From: Pyrenula massariospora
Lineage: Eukaryota; Ascomycota; Eurotiomycetes; Pyrenulales; Pyrenulaceae
Direction of reading: 5' to 3'
DNA: 64,000 bases
NCBI GenBank assembly: GCA_021030905.1
Contig: JAGFMI010000002.1
Coordinates: 1,736,001-1,800,000, forward strand
Below the pieces are notes generated by a model. That model saw only the letters and a program-made list of their open reading frames with translations, searched no databases and had not been told where the DNA came from. A program made the translations under genes and the position numbers. Of this stretch, positions 12,663 through 24,099 are shown piece after piece (positions within the stretch are counted from its first letter, which is position 1; each line of letters starts with the position of its first letter).

Positions 12663-13352
12663 TCTGTGAATGTGTGTAACAAGGAAGTTGCAAATTGTTT
12701 ACCCTTGAAAATAGTAGAAGAATCTGCCAACTTCGCTCAAAGTACCGGTGAAGCACTAGGAAAAAATTTGAAATTTCTTCGTGGATAGCCCAGCTAAATT
12801 TCGTCTTGATTCTTCTGTGGGTCGTAAGGTCGCACCCGTAACGTGCGCTATAGCTTAGTCAGAAAGCGGGATAGGGACGTTATGGCTAGTATGGTAATTT
12901 TATGACAGACTTCTCTTGATCGAGCTGATCCGAACTTTTTGAATCTGTATTCTGGGCCGCGTCTCTTGTACAGGTGGGCTCGATTCCACGATCGTAATAA
13001 TGGATCGGACAATGGCGGCGAGAGTTGTACCACCCCGTCATGGGCGTTTCAGTACAACGCTGGGCTGACGGAGCGCCTCAGGTCCCACAATGCAGGGACA
13101 AAGTAATACGCGGTTTCGGCGTAGTCGTCAAAAGGCGGTTACACGCTAAAGGATATGACTTTCGATAGCTGACACTCATTTTAGGCAACAACCAGACGAT
13201 CTATTATTGGCATCTTATTGGATTTCGTAATAGGCATCTTCCTAGTTGATATATTCGAGTATTTGATCTTAGCTCTTTCGAATTCTATAGCCAAAAATCT
13301 TTCGGCTTTTTCAAATCCTAGACTCTTAAAATTTTGACCTTCATCAGGAAAT
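12663..13352. promoter_or_regulatory. Shared divergent promoter region of the DIT2-like and DIT1-like genes
   Basis: 690 bases separate the two start codons, which face away from each other. Co-regulation through this segment is likely by analogy with the yeast DIT pair. No specific operator was identified with confidence. Confidence 0.5.
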
Positions 13353-15196
13353 ATGGAGTTCACTAACGACGGTGTCTCAATATATCACCGAGTTCTGGCA
13401 AGATATGCCCGGCAGATGGACGGCACCTTGGTTCGCTGCATGGGACCTCGCCGTCAGTGGGTAGAAGCAACATGGCCATCAATCCGATCAGAAATACTCA
13501 AGGCCAACAACACCATGACCGATGCATCAGTAGACCCAGCTAGACTGCGTTTACCTATCAACGATGCCGAGCTAGGAATTGAGAGTGTCCAAGTACATGA
13601 GCTGCCGAGCAAGTCAAATCATCTGATTCTCGGAATGATCGTCCACTCCACAGAAGAATCACCTTCCAAGGCCGCCGTGACCTTTGAGCGACAATTCGCA
13701 AAGCTTGTCCTGAATCAAATGTGGGTCATACCTCACCAGCAAGAGACAGAGCTGTCGGCCCAAAAGCTCTCGATCATTCACGGGATCGTTGAATTATTTG
13801 ATCATCACCTGCGGTACGCCGTTGCAGATGATAAATGGGAAAGTACCGGGCGTGAGTTTTTCACTTCCAAAGTACAACATTTTGTTTGTCGCAACATGAA
13901 GTTGGAGCTTTGTCTGCCAGCTTTTCCTTGCAAGTCATCCAACCCTCAAAAGGTGATGGGAGTTGATCCAGATAAGGGTGAGGAAATGGCATTGAGACGG
14001 CTCCATGATTTTGTTTCCCAGGTTAGCAAGATATACCAGCCAGGGGCTCGAATTTGGATCATTAGCGACGGACACGTATTCAGCGACTGCAGTAAGCTTA
14101 ATCTTTCCTCAATGATAGACAGTATGCTAATAATGTGATAGTTGGAGTTGACGATCAGGTTGTCGATGGATATGGTGACAAGCTCAAGCAACTAAATGAA
14201 AGCATCTGTGCTGCTGACAATACGTTCGACCGTGTCTGCTTCAGGTCGCTTGTGGATCTCTTTGATCTGAGCGCAGGAGGTTCTGGACTAGATGCCGGAA
14301 ACGCGGTCGATGTTCCGGATATTGATCATCATATTATGACACAAATGACTGAAGAGGCAGAGCTTTCTCGTAAGATCCTCATGTCTGGTTGCCAGCCAGG
14401 CAAAGCAGCACTGAGAGCACGTATCGATTCTGGAGACGCTTCAATCATTGCATTATACCGGGGGTTTTCCCGGTTTATGCTTGAAGATCTCAACCTGAAT
14501 CCATTGACAAAAGACCTCTCTCGCTCTAAGAGGAAGAAGCTAGCGGTCAAGGTTTCGTTCGAGATGATTCTCCGGAACCAAGCATATTCTAATCTCGTTG
14601 AGATGGTGCTCCCGGATCATATTCGGCTCTCGATCCATGCACACAATAACTCTGGTCCCAAATTTGGCATCCGGCTCTTTGACCGGAAACTCGCAAGAAC
14701 GACTCTTGAATCTGATGCCGTCAAGAAATCTCTTGATGATCTGCATATCCCGACACCATGGCATAACTGCGTTGCCGAAATCGAGGGCGATCCTGCTGTG
14801 TACGTAGTCAAGTCTGCGGATATTGAGGACGCTCTTATCAAAGAAAGCCATTCTGGTGGTTGGGTTTCTGGCGACCTTGAGAACGGCGAGGGAGGCTACT
14901 TCTCTCTTTCCACGACGCCTGTACGGGGGTCCGAAAACGAGAAGGAAATTCAAGTCAATTCCAAAACGCTACCAAGTGTCGCAGCGAAAGAAACAGAACT
15001 ACGGAAGGCTTCCAGAGAGCCTGAGCTCCGAATGACATCATACAACATTGTCAGCGGCTATCTGGAACCAAGCGTTCTGACAATAGCGGGATGGATATCA
15101 CGCGCCATTATGAACGGTTTCCATTTGATGAAGGGTGTTTTAAGCTATGTGGAAACTTGCATGACCGGAAAACCGAAATCTGGGTGGCGCTCTTGA
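13353..15196 (+). CDS. DIT1/PvcA-family isocyanide synthase-like enzyme
   Basis: Two exons, 13353-14091 and 14142-15196 (intron 50 bases, phase 1), give about 597 residues. Family hallmarks span the join: LPAFPCKSSNPQKVMG near residue 188, ISDGHVFSDC near 236 and GVDDQVVDGYGDKLKQL after it. Later come IRLSIHAHNNSGPKFGIRLF, TPWHNC and DPAVYVVKSADIED. DIT1/PvcA enzymes turn an amino acid (typically Tyr or Trp) plus a sugar phosphate into an isocyanide or N-formyl derivative. There is no fused NRPS or P450 domain. A C-terminal extension of roughly 90 residues includes a hydrophobic helix (SVLTIAGWISRAIMNGFHLM). The divergent CYP56-like neighbour makes a DIT1-DIT2 type pair. The product could be a spore-wall monomer or a small metal-binding isocyanide, which sequence cannot decide. 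Confidence 0.85.
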
Positions 15197-15846
15197 GTTG
15201 TGTGACTGTCTGGATCATGGATTAGACCTGACTTCTGGACAAAGTAACTGTTGCCATGCTTGCAAGCTAAACGGTTAGACGTGTTCTTCCGAATTCGATC
15301 CGTGCTCAAGCATTGATCGTCCTCCGAAGCTGCGTCGGATTTCGTTTCAAAACCTGCCTCGCCTTTGGGACGTATCGTGCACGACAAAGTTGCAAGCTTG
15401 ATGTCCGGCATTCTTTCGTACTCGCACCGAGGCATCGATCTTCTGCAGTCTGTAGACTCGGTACTATTGGCTTGATCAAATGCTTCAAGCCATTTAATCT
15501 CAGTAGATCTTAAATTTTATTGTCGAAAATGACGCCTCCGTTGAGGAAAACGCGCAGAGATCCAAATTTTCAGGTAGAGACGATACGCTAGAGAAAACGG
15601 GCTCACTAGTCCTAACCAGGCTTAGATCGCTGTCTGACACGTACTATGCGTAGCTTCGACATAGAACGTTGCATTCGTCAATCATAGAGTCGAATGCAAA
15701 TCATTGCACTATCTAGCAAATGCCCCATGCGGGCAGCGCACTGCGCGATAACGCATTCTCGGTCCGTGAATAAATTTCCAAACATTCCAAGCAAGACTCC
15801 CAGTGCATCGACAGCTCATTTAAGCTGCCAAAGAGAACCTTAGCAC
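15197..15846. other. Convergent intergenic region
   Basis: Lies between the 3' ends of the DIT1-like gene (plus) and the UstYa-like gene (minus), so it should hold both polyadenylation regions. No gene is seen. Confidence 0.5.
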
Positions 15847-17011
15847 CTAATCAATGTGGCCGTACCCTCCTTCGTGTCCCTTTGCTGACCCACCACTTTG
15901 ATCCTTGGCATCCTCCTCTAGCCTGTACTTTGGGGGCAGGAACCCATTTTTCTCGCCTCGCTCTGTCAACCATTTCCGCACTGCGCGCCAATCGCGGCAT
16001 GTATGCAATCTCTCCGTTTCCCCAACCAAGTCCGCCGAGGGATCGTCCAATATGACAGGCCGTAATGTCACAGGCGTGAGATCAGCGTGACATAAAATGG
16101 CTTGTCGGATTTGATCAATGCAGTGGTCGACATGCATTCGCATTTTCATACGATGACTGTGCTTCATTGCGGCGTCAAGGTGGGTCTCATAGTAATCAGG
16201 ATCGAATTGCTTGCGTATAGTGTTCAGACAGTGGAGGTTGTGCACCATATCAACACTTCCGTAGAAGCCAGAGACGTCGACAACACCAGGGCTGGCTTCA
16301 ACACGGGTTAGATCGTTGACTTCACTGTCATCCTCGTTTAATTTCGTAATCTCGCTGTCTTCAAGTTTGATGTATCGGCCTATAGACCGTGTCAGGACTG
16401 CCCGTCAGACAATGGTGCTCAGGCTTACCTCCGACGAGTTCTTCCCAATTCTTGTCGAGTTCGGGGGTTGGGGTGCCGACGTACCTCGGCCCGTCATCGC
16501 GGTAATGGGCAAAGATCGTACCATTTCCATCGGACCTCAAAGAATGCGTAAATCTCACCTTTTCCAAGCTGAGGACGCCTTTTGCAGATTCTACATAGCA
16601 AGTCAGCATGTCTCTAATGCCTACTAGGGGTTCTTGAGCGTTCGTACCGAAGTCTGTGTGGAATCCATTCCCGTACTGCCCATAAGAGACTCGTCCAATC
16701 CAATGAGCATAGACCAGGTCGATCAAGATGAGTGTATGAATTATGATCGAGATATACAGTGGGTAACGCAACATGCTAATTGCTTTCAGCCATCCCCAGT
16801 ACCCGCCACTAGGCTTGGGATTTTCAACCTCTGGTAGAGGGCAGTCAGAATTTGGCGAAAGCAATCCTTCTTCGTCTTCATTTCTAACACTTGTATACTC
16901 TCCTCGGAAGTATGTGTTTTTGCCAAAAAGTCGATAAATTCTACCTCTCCACGAATGGCCGTCATTATCTCTAGCCTTTTCAGAGATACTTGCCATTGGC
17001 TCAGAGTCCAT
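15847..17011 (-). CDS. UstYa-like oxidase (DUF3328)
   Basis: Three exons on the minus strand: 17011-16648, 16590-16429 and 16379-15847, giving about 352 residues in phase. A cytosolic N-terminus of about 75 residues is followed by one membrane segment (LRYPLYISIIIHTLILIDLVY) and a lumenal domain. The domain carries both defining HxxHC motifs, HNLHCLNTIRK and HVDHCIDQIRQAILCHADLT. UstYa/UstYb proteins are copper-type oxidases first known from ustiloxin RiPP cyclisation and now found in many fungal biosynthetic clusters, where they do oxidative cyclisation, chlorination or dehydrogenation. No RiPP precursor-like repeat was found nearby. Position, convergent with the DIT1-like gene, suggests it tailors that pathway's product; this is inference. 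The C-terminal tail is Gly/His-rich. Confidence 0.85.
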
Positions 17012-19854
17012 GAAAGCGTAAATGTTGACGTTGGATTTTTGAACGAGATCAAGAGTATATCAGACGGTATTATTCAAAAGGAAGAGAGCGATCAGGCTGC
17101 GCGATATATACGATGTCCCGTAGCTGCAATTGTCCACAAGTAGCAGAACGCAAGACCTCTAACGTGAGAATGTTCGAAACACATCTAATATTACACTTTC
17201 CTTGGAAGTGGCGAAACATGAACCAAGGCACAGCTCCTCATTTCCATTTTTCTTTAATCATGGTGTATTTAGTTCGGCCAAGACACCTCTTCATGGCTTT
17301 GAAAAACGCTCAGTTGGTATGGTTTGGAAAGTATGAGAAACGTATATGACGGGTGCCCACTGTTACGAAGCTCGGCTACTACCTGAGAGTATGCATCAAG
17401 GCCACCCGTGGTAGCTGGAGATCTAAAGGTCTCACTGCATTCAGACCGTTTATCGACACCCCATTTCTTTAGTGCTCACAACCAGCCTCTTCTTTCAAGC
17501 CACAGTATTTTTTAAAGATGTATGTGTATGAAACGTACTGTCTGTCAGCAGAGCGCGTCTGCCTGCATGTATCGATGCTGCAGGTGAGACTCCAAATGAT
17601 AACGCCAAGAATGAGCCTTCAAAATGCTGGTTATTGTGTAACTATGAACTTGTTTCTGAGGAATAAAGCGAGAGTCTGCGGGGTCACGGGCCGCTTTCAC
17701 CGGACCTTTTCTGTGTAACTAAATGTCGCCCAATCGCGACTCCGATAACTTACCTGCGTCCAAGCGCGGTAGTCGAGGAGAGTCTTTTTGTGCACAACAC
17801 GGTCTCAAATCAGTACCGTGATGCCTACAGCAGGAACAAGCCACCTCGAACTGCGCTCACACCGACGGCCTGGATCGTTCATGCACTGCTTACAAACCCT
17901 TCTGCAATCCAGCCAGCCGCAAGATGTGACTTTCCGCCGCGGCTTGGACACCATAGTGTGATGGCTGCCCTCAAGAGTGCCCCTGCAGGTCTTCAGCGAA
18001 GTCTATTATGACTAGGCTGACACGAAAACGGGTCCAAGCTTCCGGTAGGCTTACGCAAGCGACGCGGCCAGCTTGTCCAGACCTCTCGGGTAACGCCTCA
18101 TAGGATATGACAGGTTTCAACTCAGCAGCGTGCAGCATCTACGTAAAATCATGACGACATTCAGTTCCTATTCTTAACCACTCGGAAATGCATCATCTGT
18201 ACAAGCATGGAACGCCGCTCGAACCAGACACCGATAGTGGAATACGACACTAAACGAAGTTTCATGGACGGTTGCATGACAGATACGAGGTTCAAAAACC
18301 ATCGCCTCCACTTGCGAGATCCGGGGAATCATGTTGATTCGGGCCATTAGCCTACAGATTCTAGATCTTCTCGTAGACGGCACGGGAGGTTCGAAGGCAA
18401 ATGTCGGTGTCTATTAAATACCTCACGTACAAGGAAGCTGTCAGGAGGAGTATGAGTGTCTAGGTATCCACTTTGTGAGGCTTGTTGGGGGTTTCAACTA
18501 AGCCAAAAGGATGAAGTTCAATGATTAGTAGAGCATTGTATTATTTCAACAAGGCTGGCATTCAGATCCGGGGCCTTGGACCGTCGAGCTTGGACGAGCT
18601 AAGGTACGTGGTCCTGGATGAAGAGCGGGACACTTAGGAGTCATTTCGAAGAGATCGGACACCGAAAAAGTAACGATTCAGGGATAGTCTTGATCTTAGT
18701 GATGGCCACGGTGTTGATACTGCAAATCTTGAAGATGATAGTCAATACTTTGAAGCCATACTGGGCGCCAATTGTCGTTACTAAGCACAAAGTGTGCGTG
18801 TAGAAGCCTCGCGCCATTTTAGATATGAGCAATAAATCTAATAAGAATGCTACACTTCAACTATTTCCTCTTGTCTCGAAACGATCGCGATCCCCTGAAC
18901 CATGGTCTTTGATTCGATCTCAGTAAGCTCAGAGATATCGACCGCAGCAGGTAGGCACCACTTGCTGGCGCCGTGACCAAGACAGCAGGCTGGCAGGCTG
19001 GTCGGGAGCAGTGTATATGACAGGCAACACGAGCAGATTTCGCTCAATATCTAAAGACTGGTTTGCGAACAAGTTCATTGCTGCAAGACCGGAATTATCA
19101 ACGCTCTTGAGCGTGATTAATTCGTGGAGCGCGGGCATGGTGACCTCTGCTATAAAAGGTTAATAGTGACGAAGGAAGATCAGAATGCCGATATTTTGAG
19201 GGTGTGTAGCATTGCTTTTCTATGTCTTGAGCGAGCGCCGAACTATCGGAAGTAATGGCCAAATCGAGCAGTGAGTACGAAGCCGGTAAAACTTATGACT
19301 TCCTGGCCAGGAGATTTGTGGTCGAGTCTGGGGTTCAGACGGAAAATACAATGAGTAAATGTCGCGGTATACATGTCGGTCTGCTTTCTCTTCTTCTATG
19401 GTGAGGCTTATTAATGGTTTGGGCAAGTGGCTGGTACATAATTTCCACATGAACACAAGGAAACAATTTTAAGATTAAAAATCTGTGTGTGTTATCAGGA
19501 AATTTTGTTCTTTACTGGGGAAATGTTGCGGAGTTCAAAATTGCGTTAGTCTTTGCAGGGCAAGTCGTACTCTTTCTTGGTGCATATCGGCGTAAAAGTT
19601 TCCGTACTTCATCACAGCACAAAGGACGAGAACTATTGCATGATATCAGAAGCTGTTCAACGCATCTGACTCCTCAACTTCTGGCACTGCTCTCCCTTAC
19701 GTTGTTCAAAGCCTCAAAGCGGGGTTGAATTTGGGGGCCAAGATTCAGCTGAAAAGATGGTGATTCTTTCCCCTGCGGCATTTGCTCGCATCGATGGTTC
19801 AACATCGACTTATGGATCATTTGACATCGCTGCTATGCCACTATTATCAAAGCT
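17012..19854. other. Gene-free 2.8-kb stretch
   Basis: No open frame longer than about 80 residues, no family signature and no clear repeat on either strand. It marks the right edge of the DIT-like block. Confidence 0.5.
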
Positions 19855-21789
19855 ATGCGTCTTCTGAAACTTGAACAAGATGGCTTATTCAGCCTTGGGG
19901 ACTTCATTGGAGAAGAGACTCCTCCTTTTGGGATCCTCTCGCATACCTGGGGAGCAGACAAAGACGAGGTTACGCTGAAAGACCTGAGAAAAGGTACCGC
20001 GGTGGCCAAGGCCGGCTATGAAAAGCTTCGATTCTGTGCGACACAGGCTGCTGCTGACGGCCTACAATGGGTTTGGATCGACACTTGTAGTATCGATAAA
20101 ACAAGCAGCGCTGAACTTTCCGAGGCTATTAATTCCATGTATCAATGGTACAATAAATCGACGAAATGCTACGTTTATCTGTCCGATGTTTCTGTTGTAG
20201 ACCACATACAAACAGAGCAATCGCCAGCTTTTCAAAAGGAATGGGAAACCGAGTTTCGGAGGAGTAGATGGTTTACCCGAGGCTGGACGCTTCAAGAGCT
20301 TCTTGCTCCTAAATCCGTAGAGTTCTTCTCTAAAGAGGGTATACGGTTGGGTGATAAGAGGTCACTGGGACCACAAATCTACGAGGTAACCGGAATTGCT
20401 CGGAGAGCTCTTCAACAAGAGGCATTGTTATACGAAATTCCGGTAGAGGAGAGGATGTCGTGGGCAACGGGACGCAAGACAAAGCGGGAGGAAGACATTT
20501 CGTACTCTCTCATGGGTATTTTTGACGTCAATATGCCGTTGATATATGGTGAAGGGCGGAAGAAGGCCTTAAGTCGACTGTATCGAGAGCTCAAAGACTC
20601 TCTCACGAGCGACCCGCCTGCCCTTCTTAGTAATCAGTTTCAGAGCCTTGGTCTTGAAGTAAGTATCAGTGACGAAAGAACAAAGGAGCACCAATTAATG
20701 CATCAGCAGAACCAGATCTCGAGCAATAAGATTCAGAGCGAAACCGGCTCTCTGGTCACGTACACTCCATGTACACCTTTCGACAGTGCCCCAATTGCAG
20801 TTGCATTCCCGTCTCAGAAAGAGATAGATGTGGTGATTTTTGGTAATGATAGCACATTGAAATATATGAGGTTGGAAAATGACATTCCTACGACTACAAA
20901 ATGGCAGAGCGATGGTAAATGGTTCTCCGATGTACCTATTATGTTCTCAAGGAGCCGATCACGAGTTGAACTCGTCGCGCCGACGCCTTACGGCAAGGTA
21001 CTCTATCAAGAGACCCGCACCGGCTTACTTTTGAAAGAATATTGGGAATCACTTGGGCATACAGTCACAAGGCCTCTTACTGGTGTTTCTTGGGCCCCAA
21101 ATCGGCTCGATATATTCGGGATTGGGAAAGATGGCCAAATGCTACATAAAACGTTAATCAACGGTAGCTGGCTGCCTTCTCAAGACTCCTGGGAAGACCT
21201 AGGTGGTGAATTTTCCCTCCCTCCGCAGGTGCTATCTATGTTTCCCGGACGCCTAGACCTGCTCTGCGTCAAAGCTTACGATTCGACTCTTTACCACAAG
21301 TGGTGGGATGGCTCTTCCTGGAAACCTTCCGAGACCGGATGGGAAAGTCGTGGCGGCTACTGGATGGCTCCCCCTACTGCTATCCCAATCGACCGGAATC
21401 AATTTGCTTTATTCATGTGTGCTACCGGCAAAATAAAATATGGTCTAGTTAAGAATAATTACTGGTCATTCTACTTCCCTTTCGTTGAGCATCCTGGTGA
21501 GGGTGCCTTCATCAGTCGGCCTGCTGCAGTCTTATCGAGACCTGGGCGCATAGACCTTTTTTGCTTAAGAAGTGATAACGAGCTCTATCATCGAAGATTA
21601 CTGCTCTACGAGGACCGCTGGGACCCACATGACAGGTGGAACTCACTTGGTGGTGATTTTGCTTCTGCTCCCACGGCCATCAGTAGCCGCTCTGGAAAGG
21701 TCTATGTGTTTTGCAAGGGATATGATGAAGAGATCTATTATATGAACTTGGAGCAGGAGGAATGGAAGTCACTTGGGTACCCTAACTAA
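19855..21789 (+). CDS. HET-domain protein with C-terminal PLL/fucolectin-like beta-propeller
   Basis: Single exon, 644 residues. The N-terminus MRLLKLEQDGLFSLGDF then PPFGILSHTWG is the classic HET start. WVWIDTCSIDKTSSAELSEA, YKST-like and RSRWFTRGWTLQELLAP follow, so HET spans roughly residues 25-170. After a linker, residues about 300-644 contain repeated units of about 45-60 residues. These are built as SRxxRVELVAP, APNRLDIFGIG, FPGRLDLLCVKAYDSTLYHKWW, RPGRIDLFCLRSDNELYHR and SGKVYVFCKGYDEEIYYM, with interleaved W-x-S/D-LGG-x-F-x-S/A-P motifs. This is the pattern of the PLL seven-bladed lectin propellers. HET domains trigger heterokaryon-incompatibility cell death; a sugar-binding propeller could act as the sensing part. 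Ligand binding is not shown. Confidence 0.85.
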   Translation: MRLLKLEQDGLFSLGDFIGEETPPFGILSHTWGADKDEVTLKDLRKGTAVAKAGYEKLRFCATQAAADGLQWVWIDTCSIDKTSSAELSEAINSMYQWYNKSTKCYVYLSDVSVVDHIQTEQSPAFQKEWETEFRRSRWFTRGWTLQELLAPKSVEFFSKEGIRLGDKRSLGPQIYEVTGIARRALQQEALLYEIPVEERMSWATGRKTKREEDISYSLMGIFDVNMPLIYGEGRKKALSRLYRELKDSLTSDPPALLSNQFQSLGLEVSISDERTKEHQLMHQQNQISSNKIQSETGSLVTYTPCTPFDSAPIAVAFPSQKEIDVVIFGNDSTLKYMRLENDIPTTTKWQSDGKWFSDVPIMFSRSRSRVELVAPTPYGKVLYQETRTGLLLKEYWESLGHTVTRPLTGVSWAPNRLDIFGIGKDGQMLHKTLINGSWLPSQDSWEDLGGEFSLPPQVLSMFPGRLDLLCVKAYDSTLYHKWWDGSSWKPSETGWESRGGYWMAPPTAIPIDRNQFALFMCATGKIKYGLVKNNYWSFYFPFVEHPGEGAFISRPAAVLSRPGRIDLFCLRSDNELYHRRLLLYEDRWDPHDRWNSLGGDFASAPTAISSRSGKVYVFCKGYDEEIYYMNLEQEEWKSLGYPN

Positions 21790-22874
21790 TTGATTATGAG
21801 TAGAATACGGCCGACTTCGTCTTCTTGTCCAATTTTGTGCCTTCCCTGAGCTCTTTGAATCTCACATAGTATATGATTTCACGTACTGCTAAATAGCGAC
21901 AACAAAGATCAGAAAGGAAAAAGTCGAGAGTAGCAAGAAGTGCGGCTGGAAGAGGGGCAAAGCCACTTTTGCAATCGGCTAGTAGCGCTCTGGGAGAAGA
22001 TATCTATATCAAAGTAATGAATCAATTAGAGGTACCGGGTAGGGCTTTAGCAACCTCATTATTATAAGTATTATGTGATCTACAAGCTTGATGAAATAAT
22101 TAACCTACCGGTCTTAGTTTCAGTCAACTTGATCTCGAGTCTTCATTAGTAGACATGCCATATTCTCTTTCTATAAAAGTATACTATCAATATTTCTGAG
22201 AGAGCAATTAATCCAGACGTAACACCATTACTGGTACACTTTTTTATGTGGGAAATACTACTGAATAATACCTAATGAAAGGCGACCCAGTCGTTCAGCT
22301 GCAGTACTTGCACCGTTGATCGTACTAAACCCTATCACTTCGCTATACCACTGCAACTGGTACGGGATAATGACGAGAGTCTCAAATAGTAGAATCAGTG
22401 AGACAATCAGCGGCGGCCGTGTAATAGACCTTTACCCTTCTTCCGATCGATCATTTCTTCGCACTCATTCTTCTTTAATAGGCCTAGAATAAATGCACAA
22501 TCAGTCGTCAAGGCTCGAAGATATGCAATTGCCGTGGAATCTTCCATTCCGCCCAAGCGATCAAGATCAATGCGGTGATATGGACTGCGGGCGTTAGCGA
22601 AGATGAGTGTGATCCTCTGCGCGTAGATTCTGGCGGTAGACGTCAGTAAAACGCTCGACAACAACAACGAGCTCATACAGAATTCCGGAACATCGTAAAA
22701 AAACGGCCCTATTCCGCCAAGAATCAGAGCTTAGCCCGCGAAACAAATCTCCGCGAGTCTTGGCAAGAGGCAAACTGCACCAAAATCCTGCAAAGACACT
22801 ACGAGGTCTCGTAGTTGTAGTGAATAAATTCTACGACAGGTAGATATACTTTTGTCCCCTCAAATACGAGCAAT
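21790..22874. other. Gene-free stretch
   Basis: No supported gene. A minus-strand open frame at 22407-22676 (89 codons, with RIYAQRITLIFANARSPYHR) has a protein-like composition but no recognised family and no flanking exon. It is left as a possible remnant. Confidence 0.4.
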
Positions 22875-23729
22875 ATGGGCATAAGAGCCTTAGTAGTAGG
22901 CGGAACAAACGGCATAGGCTACGGCATGGCCTGCCGCCTCGCCGCCTCAGCCAGCACCTCATCCGTCATAATCAGCGGCCGTACAAAGCCCAAGAACATC
23001 CCTTATGCCAACATGGAATTCCGGCCCCTCGACGCCTCGTCGATGCGCCAAATCAAGCGGTATACAGACGCCTTCAAGTCAGCACCGGAGCAGAAGCTGG
23101 ACCTCCTGATCATGACCCAGGGCATCATGACGATGGCGGGGAGGACGGAGACGCCAGAGGGTATTGATCGCAAGATGGCGCTGCATTATTATGGGAAGCA
23201 GCTGCTGATACGTGAGCTTATGCCGGTGATGCAGAGGGATGCTAGGGTTATTATCGTTTTTGATGGGCGGTTTGGGAACCCGGCCAAGCTTGATTGGGAG
23301 GATCTGGACTTGAAGACGCACTTTAGTCTTGGTAAGGCGGCGAACCATTGCATGGTGATGAACGATGTCATGGTTCAATTTTATGCCGCGCGACAGCAGC
23401 GAGAGGGCACTGACAGACGGCATTTCGTGCATGCCTGGCCTGGTGGTGTCAATTCGGGCCTCTACAAAGAATTGCCGTGGTATCTGCAGCCCGTGGCTCG
23501 GGTCGCGGGTAGTTTGATTGGTGTGTCACCAGATACTTGTGCGCAGAATCTGCTGAATGGAGTTTCTGAGTGCGCGGCGGCGGGCGAAAATGAGGGTAGA
23601 TATTGGAGCAATATTGATAACAAAGGGCGCTTAATTGGGAATAAAACCATTTGGAGTGAGGGACAGATGGGTAAGGTGGCGGATCACACATGGGAAGTTG
23701 TAGATGCAGCAATGAATACTAGTTCTTAG
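22875..23729 (+). CDS. Short-chain dehydrogenase/reductase-like protein, atypical catalytic site
   Basis: Single exon, 284 residues. A Rossmann N-terminus, ALVVGGTNGIG, gives the TGxxxGxG-type dinucleotide-binding loop at residues 5-15. LDLLIMTQGIM stands in for the NNAG region. At the expected YxxxK site the sequence reads HFSLGKAANH, so Phe150 replaces the usual Tyr with Lys154 kept. A related fungal SDR group often has YSLxxAAN here. FVHAWPGGVNSGL matches the PG segment after the active site. The protein is otherwise intact and full length, so it looks like a functional but divergent or non-catalytic SDR rather than a pseudogene. It has no co-directional neighbour that reveals its substrate. 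Confidence 0.8.
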   Translation: MGIRALVVGGTNGIGYGMACRLAASASTSSVIISGRTKPKNIPYANMEFRPLDASSMRQIKRYTDAFKSAPEQKLDLLIMTQGIMTMAGRTETPEGIDRKMALHYYGKQLLIRELMPVMQRDARVIIVFDGRFGNPAKLDWEDLDLKTHFSLGKAANHCMVMNDVMVQFYAARQQREGTDRRHFVHAWPGGVNSGLYKELPWYLQPVARVAGSLIGVSPDTCAQNLLNGVSECAAAGENEGRYWSNIDNKGRLIGNKTIWSEGQMGKVADHTWEVVDAAMNTSS

Positions 23730-24099
23730 CACGGCGCAATTTAACCAGGAAGTCTAGTAGAACTGTCTGTCAGTCATTGGTGGGCGGTCAACGTCGCGTC
23801 ATTGGTTATGGGGATGGGCTCCCAGAAAGGACTCAGGGCTCACGCCCCAACAAGCGTTCATCTATACAATAGCAAGATCAGTAATTTATAATCCTATTGC
23901 GAGCCTCTCACGGCAATCAAGTGCCATTTCTGAGCTGGCGGCCGCCGCTACCATATTTCTAGTGTACATGTGTCCATGCAGTAACAGCCTTCTGCTAGAT
24001 GACCTGCTCCTGCTCTTCATTCAGAAAGACGGCCTTGTAAGCTTTTCACAGAAATTCGCTCTGATTCTTTCTGGGTTGGCGACTTCCCCCTTCATATCT
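23730..24099. other. Short gene-free gap
   Basis: Convergent gap between the SDR gene and the F-box gene; nothing further seen. Confidence 0.5.

Noticed and set aside
15847-19854. Search for a RiPP precursor peptide near the UstYa-like gene
   Set aside because: No signal peptide followed by repeated core peptides with Kex2-type sites was found on either strand.
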